Part shown: positions 59,843-64,000 of the stretch, piece after piece
Numbering within the stretch: the first letter of the stretch is position 1
How the letters are laid out: each line of letters opens with the position of its first letter
IMG/VR virus record: IMGVR_UViG_3300033145_001255
Location: 1-64,000 of that record
Strand: one strand, 5' to 3'
Length of the DNA stretch: 64,000 bases
Source: a virus
The notes under the pieces: generated by a model
Databases searched by the model: none
What the model saw: only the letters and a program-made list of their open reading frames with translations
Told to the model about the DNA's origin: nothing
Translations under genes and position numbers: made by a program

Positions 59843-60006
59843 AAGACAAAACTAAATGCCCTAAAGATGCCGACGAAACAACTATACGTATGTGTAATGC
59901 TGTATTTCATGGTAAACACTACGCCTGGGGGTGTACCCGCAAAGCAGGACATAAAGGCAAACATCACGCTCACGCGGCAGATGGCACATGCTGCAAGGTG
60001 TGGTAA
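59839..60006 (+). CDS. Stand-alone HHAHA Cys/His module (55 aa)
   Basis: CTRKAGHKGKHHAHAADGTC and the final KVW repeat the C-terminal motif of the 162-aa protein at 4621. Likely a small metal-binding fold of unknown family. ATGA overlap selects this frame over the longer frame from 59867. Confidence 0.65.
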   Translation: MKDKTKCPKDADETTIRMCNAVFHGKHYAWGCTRKAGHKGKHHAHAADGTCCKVW

Positions 60007-60007
60007 G

Positions 60008-60106
60008 ATGATACCTCCAATGATATGTTCTAAATGCGGAAAGGTAGAACCGTATTGCCTGTGCGCGGGCTTGTGCATCCACTGTTTTGTTGGTGGTTCA
60101 TCATGA
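60008..60106 (+). CDS. Cys-rich micro-protein (32 aa)
   Basis: CSKCGKVEPYCLC and a later CIHC suggest one zinc site. Starts 2 nt after the preceding stop. Confidence 0.55.
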   Translation: MIPPMICSKCGKVEPYCLCAGLCIHCFVGGSS

Positions 60107-60225
60107 AACAATACTACAAGCTAGGCGAGATATGCCCGGGGCTCGGCTCGTCGTGCGAGGGCAGGTGCAGATGGGATAAAGAGAAGCAAGCATTTGAATG
60201 CGCGCTTTTCAAGAAAACTAAGTAG
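60103..60225 (+). CDS. Cys-rich small protein (40 aa)
   Basis: CPGLGSSCEGRCRWDKEKQ and FECALFK give four cysteines. A broken second copy of its end lies at 60404. Confidence 0.55.
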   Translation: MKQYYKLGEICPGLGSSCEGRCRWDKEKQAFECALFKKTK

Positions 60226-60240
60226 AAGAGGTGATACAAC

Positions 60241-60405
60241 TTGGATACAAGAGATGAAATCGAATTAAGCGAATGTATAGATCGTGAGACTATAAGAACA
60301 AAGAATACTATTATCACCGCGATTAACAACTCTGAAAAGAGTATTGATAAAGACATCTTAGCTGAGCGAAAGAGAATAATACGGTTAATACGAAAATGTG
60401 AATGA
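60241..60405 (+). CDS. Small helical protein (54 aa), TTG start
   Basis: AGAGGTGATACAAC precedes TTG 60241, the only suitable start in this open frame. Charged helices, no family. Confidence 0.5.
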   Translation: MDTRDEIELSECIDRETIRTKNTIITAINNSEKSIDKDILAERKRIIRLIRKCE

Positions 60406-60472
60406 ATGCGCACTGTTCAAGCCAAAAGAGTTATCGCCTGATAGTATCCGCTTTGGGCGCGCGAAAAAATAG
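60404..60472 (+). pseudogene. Remnant of an ECALFK-family gene
   Basis: The frame reads ECALFKPKELSPD and ends at TAG 60472, matching the ECALFK end of the 60103 gene. The N-terminal Cys region is missing. The TTG-start gene appears to have replaced it. Confidence 0.55.
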
Positions 60473-60484
60473 GAGTTGATGAAT

Positions 60485-60835
60485 ATGTCAAAACAAAACA
60501 ATGATTTTCCAGAATGGGAAGAATTAGATAAATTCATAATAAATGATCATAGACCAAAAAAGATGGAGAAGAAACTAATTGAAGCTGCTCGCAAATGGCT
60601 TCCTTACGCTTTAAAAGGACGTCATGGTACGGCTTCATATGGTGATTATTTATGGACTTTCTGTGTTAAATTAGAACAGGAAAGAATATGGAATTTTCCA
60701 GAGTTTTCACTTGGTATGAAATATGGTATTACTTCAAGGAATCCAAGCAGAGATGCTAATCCTTATAATGAACGTTCACGACATCGAAGTTGGGATTGTG
60801 GATATATTCTGGGTTTAGAAAAAAAAAGGAGTTGA
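60485..60835 (+). CDS. Hypothetical protein (116 aa)
   Basis: GGAGTTGATGAAT leader. AT-rich. Aromatic-rich with SYGDYLWTF. No family. Confidence 0.6.
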   Translation: MSKQNNDFPEWEELDKFIINDHRPKKMEKKLIEAARKWLPYALKGRHGTASYGDYLWTFCVKLEQERIWNFPEFSLGMKYGITSRNPSRDANPYNERSRHRSWDCGYILGLEKKRS

Positions 60836-60840
60836 TGAAT

Positions 60841-61059
60841 ATGGAAATATATACGAAAACAATAAGAGATAATCTCGGAATCGAGAGCCTGATGATATAC
60901 GAGAAGGGCAGGATGGAAACGCCGCTGGTCGTGCTCGACTGGCTCGGGCTGAAAGATTTACTGGTAGAACTTCCCAATAATAAAATGCTTTCGACCATTA
61001 AGCAGTCTCGCCCTGCGGTAATCGAGGAATTGAAGAAGGAGATTGATTCCCTTGAATAA
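60841..61059 (+). CDS. Hypothetical protein (72 aa)
   Basis: GGAGTTGATGAAT leader. Small alpha/beta protein. Overlaps the next by 8 nt. Confidence 0.55.
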   Translation: MEIYTKTIRDNLGIESLMIYEKGRMETPLVVLDWLGLKDLLVELPNNKMLSTIKQSRPAVIEELKKEIDSLE

Positions 61060-61324
61060 GAAAGTATTAATCCAGATTACGACTGGCGACTGTTACGATA
61101 AATCCGTAACAGACAAAGGCGGCAAGCCATTTACTTCCGTTGATTATGGCTGTCGTTTAGATGGTTGTGCAGGACAATATGGTGGCGCAAGCCCATGCAA
61201 TAACGAGGAACAAGTCCAGCGAGCAGTCAAGAACGCGCGCGAAACAATCAATCAAGAAGGAGATATTGTTGTCTTTGAAGACCTGCGCGTCAGGCAGACG
61301 GGGTTGATGTGTTATGCAAACTAA
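61052..61324 (+). CDS. Hypothetical protein (90 aa), TTG start
   Basis: TTG 61052 follows GAAGGAGATTGATTCCC at good spacing; TTG 61043 is too close. Four Cys and a Gly-rich loop (CAGQYGGASPC). No family. Confidence 0.55.
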   Translation: MNKKVLIQITTGDCYDKSVTDKGGKPFTSVDYGCRLDGCAGQYGGASPCNNEEQVQRAVKNARETINQEGDIVVFEDLRVRQTGLMCYAN

Positions 61325-61529
61325 AACATATACAGAATATATGGTCTGTTCTTACGAGGGCGAGAATCATTTCGAGACAAGATATACAGAAGAACTCGAT
61401 GATGTACCACGCGTTATCAGATGCATGCAAGATGATTACAAATTGCGAAAACTATACCCGAATAGCTTTGTCTATAAGCTGTTTGAACGCAAGGTAACAA
61501 ACTGGAAAAAGATTAATCCGCGCCATTAG
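61314..61529 (+). CDS. Hypothetical protein (71 aa)
   Basis: Last plus-strand early gene. Its final codons form the 5' arm of the hairpin at 61518. Confidence 0.55.
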   Translation: MQTKTYTEYMVCSYEGENHFETRYTEELDDVPRVIRCMQDDYKLRKLYPNSFVYKLFERKVTNWKKINPRH

Positions 61530-61556
61530 ACCTCGGTTCAATTGGTGAGGGCGCGG
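61518..61556. repeat. Third copy of the GCGCC/GGCGC hairpin, att-site candidate
   Basis: CCGCGCC pairs GGCGCGG around a 25-nt loop, the same loop length as at 5729-5763 and 28542-28576, with GACCTCGGTTCAATTGGTGAG against GACCTTGGCTCGATTGGTGAG. It lies 26 nt from the 3' end of the short recombinase, a usual place for an attachment site; a terminator is the alternative. Confidence 0.6.
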
Positions 61557-61581
61557 GAAAATTCAAACCCGAATGTGAGAG

Positions 61582-62190
61582 CTAGACATTAGCCACGATA
61601 CTGCGCGCTTGTTTCTCGATAATGAATATGTCCGAGTGGTCGTATGTGCTCAGGCTCGCCAGTGACGAGTGACCAGTTAATTTCTGGATGTCCTCGTATG
61701 GCATGCCGCGCGACTTGCAGTATGTAATAAAGAAGTGACGGAACGAGTGGCACATGACACATTTCTTTATGCCTGCCATCTTTGCGTACTTGGCTGGCAA
61801 TCTTTGCAGGGCGCGGTATGACTTGCGCCTGAAGATATGATCTTCCGGCCCGAGCTTGTATTTCTTGATGTGCCTCTGTATCAATAGCATAGTGCCGGGG
61901 TCGAGGAACGCCAGCTTGCGCCTGTATGACCTGCGCTTCAAGATGAATGTCTCGAACGAGTTTGTATTGAAATCGAAGTCCTGTACTATCACGCCGTACT
62001 TCCATTTATGCTCGCGCTTGATATAGAGCCCGTATAGTTCGCCGAGCCTGCGCCCGCACTTGCGCAGTACTCTTAAGAACATATAGTCGAACGCGTCTGT
62101 TGCCCGGGCATGTTGCAGGATGGAGTCTATCTCTGCTCGGGTTAACGGGGTCGGGGCTTGCTTCGGCATGATAGTCACAACATCCGGCAT
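61582..62190 (-). CDS. Short tyrosine recombinase
   Basis: 202 residues, essentially the catalytic domain alone. Catalytic signs are KCGRRLGELYG (Arg), CHSFRHFFITY (HxxR), TGHSSLASLSTYDHSD (His and Tyr). No core-binding domain. Convergent with the early genes and close to the repeated hairpin. It may act as Xer-like resolvase or as integrase. Confidence 0.88.
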   Translation of the reverse strand: MPDVVTIMPKQAPTPLTRAEIDSILQHARATDAFDYMFLRVLRKCGRRLGELYGLYIKREHKWKYGVIVQDFDFNTNSFETFILKRRSYRRKLAFLDPGTMLLIQRHIKKYKLGPEDHIFRRKSYRALQRLPAKYAKMAGIKKCVMCHSFRHFFITYCKSRGMPYEDIQKLTGHSSLASLSTYDHSDIFIIEKQARSIVANV

Positions 62191-62336
62191 ACAACATAGG
62201 CTATCATGCCCGCAACAATGACAAGTGCAATATAGAAATCTGCAACTTGAACTGGATTAGTCTCCGTTATTTGAATCTCAGGGTCGCATAAGGGATTTGA
62301 CTTCTTTGAACTCTCACATTTCTTGGCTGGTTTCAT
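62175..62336 (-). CDS. Small membrane protein (53 aa)
   Basis: C-terminal TM (FYIALVIVAGMIAYVV). Overlaps the recombinase start by 16 nt. Confidence 0.5.
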   Translation of the reverse strand: MKPAKKCESSKKSNPLCDPEIQITETNPVQVADFYIALVIVAGMIAYVVCRML

Positions 62337-62340
62337 TGTA

Positions 62341-62484
62341 TCACAACGCATGTTTCAGGCAATACCAGAAGTCATCAAACTTCTCCATACATATTCCATA
62401 TTGCCAGTATGAATAATACATACCTAGCGCTATCATTATTACTAGAAGTGCAGCCATAATCAAATCGTTTTTTTCTATTTTCAT
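62341..62484 (-). CDS. Small membrane protein (47 aa)
   Basis: One TM (IMAALLVIMIALGMYYS) and aromatic-rich tail. AGGACATGTGATGAA precedes ATG. Confidence 0.5.
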   Translation of the reverse strand: MKIEKNDLIMAALLVIMIALGMYYSYWQYGICMEKFDDFWYCLKHAL

Positions 62485-62508
62485 TTCATCACATGTCCTG
62501 TGTTTTTT

Positions 62509-62775
62509 TTAATAAATTATTTCAACCTTTTTGCTATAGTAGTCAACTTGATCATTTACTATATGCACAGTCCAGCCGTCCTCTCTTCCTTGTGGTACGG
62601 TATTCTGGCAGATTGTTAACTCAAATTTACTATGACCCAAATCATTATGCTCAACTAATCTTAAGAAATTACATGGCAGTTGTAGCTTCTTTCTATCTCT
62701 TGGATAATCTAGTTTAATTGGATTTGTAAGTATGTCTTTTATTTCTAATATTTTATTTCTTAGTTCTTTCATCAT
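62509..62775 (-). CDS. Hypothetical protein (88 aa)
   Basis: ATG 62775 after AGGAGACGTGAT; the frame extends upstream to 62808. Lys-rich N-terminal helix then beta region. No family. Confidence 0.55.
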   Translation of the reverse strand: MMKELRNKILEIKDILTNPIKLDYPRDRKKLQLPCNFLRLVEHNDLGHSKFELTICQNTVPQGREDGWTVHIVNDQVDYYSKKVEIIY

Positions 62776-62776
62776 A

Positions 62777-63007
62777 TCACGTCTCCTGTATTTCGATAGC
62801 AATAGCAATAGATTTCTTGCCTACTCTCTTGATAATCCTTATTGATGTTTCAACAGGTCCAACGAGCCCGCGCTCAATGTTATCCATGTTCTTGTTGATA
62901 TCAAATCTCTCGATAGTCACATCTGTAGGAATCACTATGCCGAAGTCGTCTTTGATTCCCTTAAGAATCATCTCGTTCATCTTAACCTTGCTTACTGTCA
63001 TTGCCAT
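62777..63007 (-). CDS. Hypothetical protein (76 aa)
   Basis: SD TTGAGGTGTGACAC. A beta-strand-rich end (SIRIIKRVGKKSIAIAIEI). No family. Confidence 0.6.
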   Translation of the reverse strand: MAMTVSKVKMNEMILKGIKDDFGIVIPTDVTIERFDINKNMDNIERGLVGPVETSIRIIKRVGKKSIAIAIEIQET

Positions 63008-63380
63008 GTGTCACACCTCAATACTAAATATATTTTACTTCGCGCGAATAACACCCGCGCTTTTCGTCGCGCTTGTACTCGTTTCCGCCCTCGGGAAAGG
63101 GGCGCTGTCATATAATTATTATTATATGACAACTTTATTTTTATGGCTTTACTGATACCGATAAAAAATTATGTCGTTATCGCTATGTAGCGCCACTATT
63201 GAAACCGCTATCCCGTAGTCACGTTATATGCACTAAAGGTCTGTGCCTTGCGGGACTGCGTTTTGACTTTCGCTTCCTGTGGAACTTTTGGGTAGGTAGG
63301 CTTCCAGTGGAACATTAGGTATTTGAAAATATAATATATGAAAGCTTTATAAACTCGGGTTTTGTTTGTTACTTAATAGT
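63008..63380 (-). promoter_or_regulatory. Long leader or noncoding region with palindrome
   Basis: No gene seen. TTTATAAAG on the minus strand near 63350 would give a leader of about 300 nt before the gene starting at 63007. It holds the perfect palindrome TGTCATATAAT/ATTATATGACA (63106-63131) and a duplicated GTTCCAC-N-GGAAG phrase. A regulatory RNA or operator region is possible. Confidence 0.5.
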
Positions 63381-63821
63381 TTAGTCCATCTCATCTAAAT
63401 CCTTATCTGTTATTTCAATACAGTTTATCTTGTCGAAATCAGGACAGTCAAGTATTATGTGCAGGAATGGCATGTTGATTCTAGGACACAAGCCTCTAAT
63501 GAACACATGACCTTTATCGTTCTTGTACTTCCAGACTGGTATATTGAACTTGCAGTAACCCCACAATTTAATTTGCGCAGTCTGATTCGGAAATATGTTT
63601 ATCTTAGTATCCGAATCACCAATACGGTTAAATCCTTTAGGCATACCTAAAAAGAATTTACCTACATTGGGAACTTCCATTGTTCCAGCCACATGTTTGC
63701 TACAACTTAAATCGCCCTCAGACTCTTGCGCTTCAAAGCATTCCGTGTCGGACCCGCAGACGCAACCAGGGCATTGATACTTCTCTATAATCTCTTTATG
63801 TTTTTCATCTATGTTTATCAC
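63381..63821 (-). CDS. Cys-rich hypothetical protein (146 aa)
   Basis: GTG start at 63821 after AGATATAG. Cysteines in CPGCVCGSDTEC suggest a metal site. No family. Confidence 0.6.
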   Translation of the reverse strand: MINIDEKHKEIIEKYQCPGCVCGSDTECFEAQESEGDLSCSKHVAGTMEVPNVGKFFLGMPKGFNRIGDSDTKINIFPNQTAQIKLWGYCKFNIPVWKYKNDKGHVFIRGLCPRINMPFLHIILDCPDFDKINCIEITDKDLDEMD

Positions 63822-64000
63822 CTATATCTTGTTCAAGTTTCTTGCGCGCCTTGGATGCTTGCACGATTGATATTATGTGCTCGCGGTTATTCTCGTAATA
63901 CTCTCGAGCATAACATGCGGCACATTGGACCCTACCTCCACGCACTCGATACGTGATTTTCCCGCACTTGCATCTAGGCGCGCATTGGTGGTTTGGTATT
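63805..64000 (-). CDS. Partial zinc-finger protein
   Basis: Open to the window edge, 65 codons visible. CKCGKITYRV and CAACYAREYYENNREH give a CxC...CxxC site and basic helix seen in phage HNH-adjacent or ribbon proteins. The N-terminus is missing. Confidence 0.55.
   Translation of the reverse strand, partial: IPNHQCAPRCKCGKITYRVRGGRVQCAACYAREYYENNREHIISIVQASKARKKLEQDIGDKHR

Noticed and set aside
59867-60007. Upstream part of the longer frame ending at 60106
   Set aside because: It is the shadow of the 55-aa HHAHA gene; only 60008-60106 is likely translated in this frame.
61518-61580. tRNA 3' half as integration site
   Set aside because: A CGGG...CCCG stem with TTCAAA follows the hairpin, but the loop is 10 nt and no acceptor stem forms.
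1-64000. Insertion sequences or transposases
   Set aside because: No transposase motifs or IS-type terminal inverted repeats with target duplications were seen; only tyrosine recombinases are present.
1-64000. Alternative genetic code
   Set aside because: TAA, TAG and TGA all end plausible genes, and conserved proteins such as the capsid and DHH proteins contain no in-frame stops.

Overview
The window looks like most of the genome, or an integrated copy, of a head-tailed virus (Caudoviricetes-type, siphovirus-like) of an unidentified archaeon. The virion set is complete and nearly in order: terminase with an intein, portal, capsid protease, scaffold-like protein, decoration protein, HK97-fold capsid, connector, tail terminator, tail tube, frameshifted tail chaperone, tape measure and tail hub. 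Archaeal features are TATA boxes of the form TTATAAATACTA placed 25-35 nt before start codons with almost no leader, SD motifs in other genes, many exported proteins rich in N-glycosylation sequons, a lipoprotein and no bacterial-type endolysin. No replicative polymerase, primase or helicase was recognised, so replication probably relies on the host or on genes outside the window. The host lineage cannot be named from the sequence.

Layout. 0-3.2 kb: DUF3310 protein and intein-bearing terminase. 3.2-4.4 kb: AT-rich region with two families of 19-nt iterons, then two small winged-helix-like genes (candidate origin, partition site or operator). 5.2-5.8 kb: a structured element with a tiny ORF, repeated at 28.2-28.6 kb. 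5.9-14.3 kb: portal, a ligase-like/protease fusion, exported fibre-like protein, scaffold, decoration protein and capsid. 14.3-28.2 kb: accessory island of tightly overlapping genes dominated by glycan chemistry (GT-B and GT-A glycosyltransferases, an RGP/UDP-arabinopyranose-mutase-like protein, a nucleotide-sugar-dehydrogenase-like protein, polysaccharide deacetylase, methyltransferase, transglutaminase-like protein) plus a DHH phosphoesterase. 28.6-33.8 kb: connector, tail terminator and an exported beta-helix/LamG protein. 33.9-36.9 kb: minus-strand tyrosine recombinase and a cluster of membrane or secreted proteins with an RHH regulator. 37.0-50.8 kb: a second glycosyltransferase/methyltransferase pair, tail genes, a giant exported protein and two holin-like proteins. 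50.8-51.4 kb: structured noncoding DNA. 51.4-61.5 kb: about 40 tiny early-type genes, many with the leader GGAGTTGGTGAAC, including ArdC-like and RadC-like proteins, an OB-fold-like protein, DUF6908 and SWIM proteins. 61.6-64 kb: second short recombinase and minus-strand genes.

The genes suggest a temperate or integrating virus that packages DNA with a terminase, builds a capsid with a protease fused to a nucleotidyltransferase domain, and carries many genes that could alter glycans on the virion or host surface. The least expected items are the ligase-protease fusion, the duplicated structured element whose three stems differ by compensatory changes, the 19-nt iteron array, five T-tract/A-tract stem-loops, and a repeated SD-start coupling cassette that forces the C-terminus EADAL on successive proteins.
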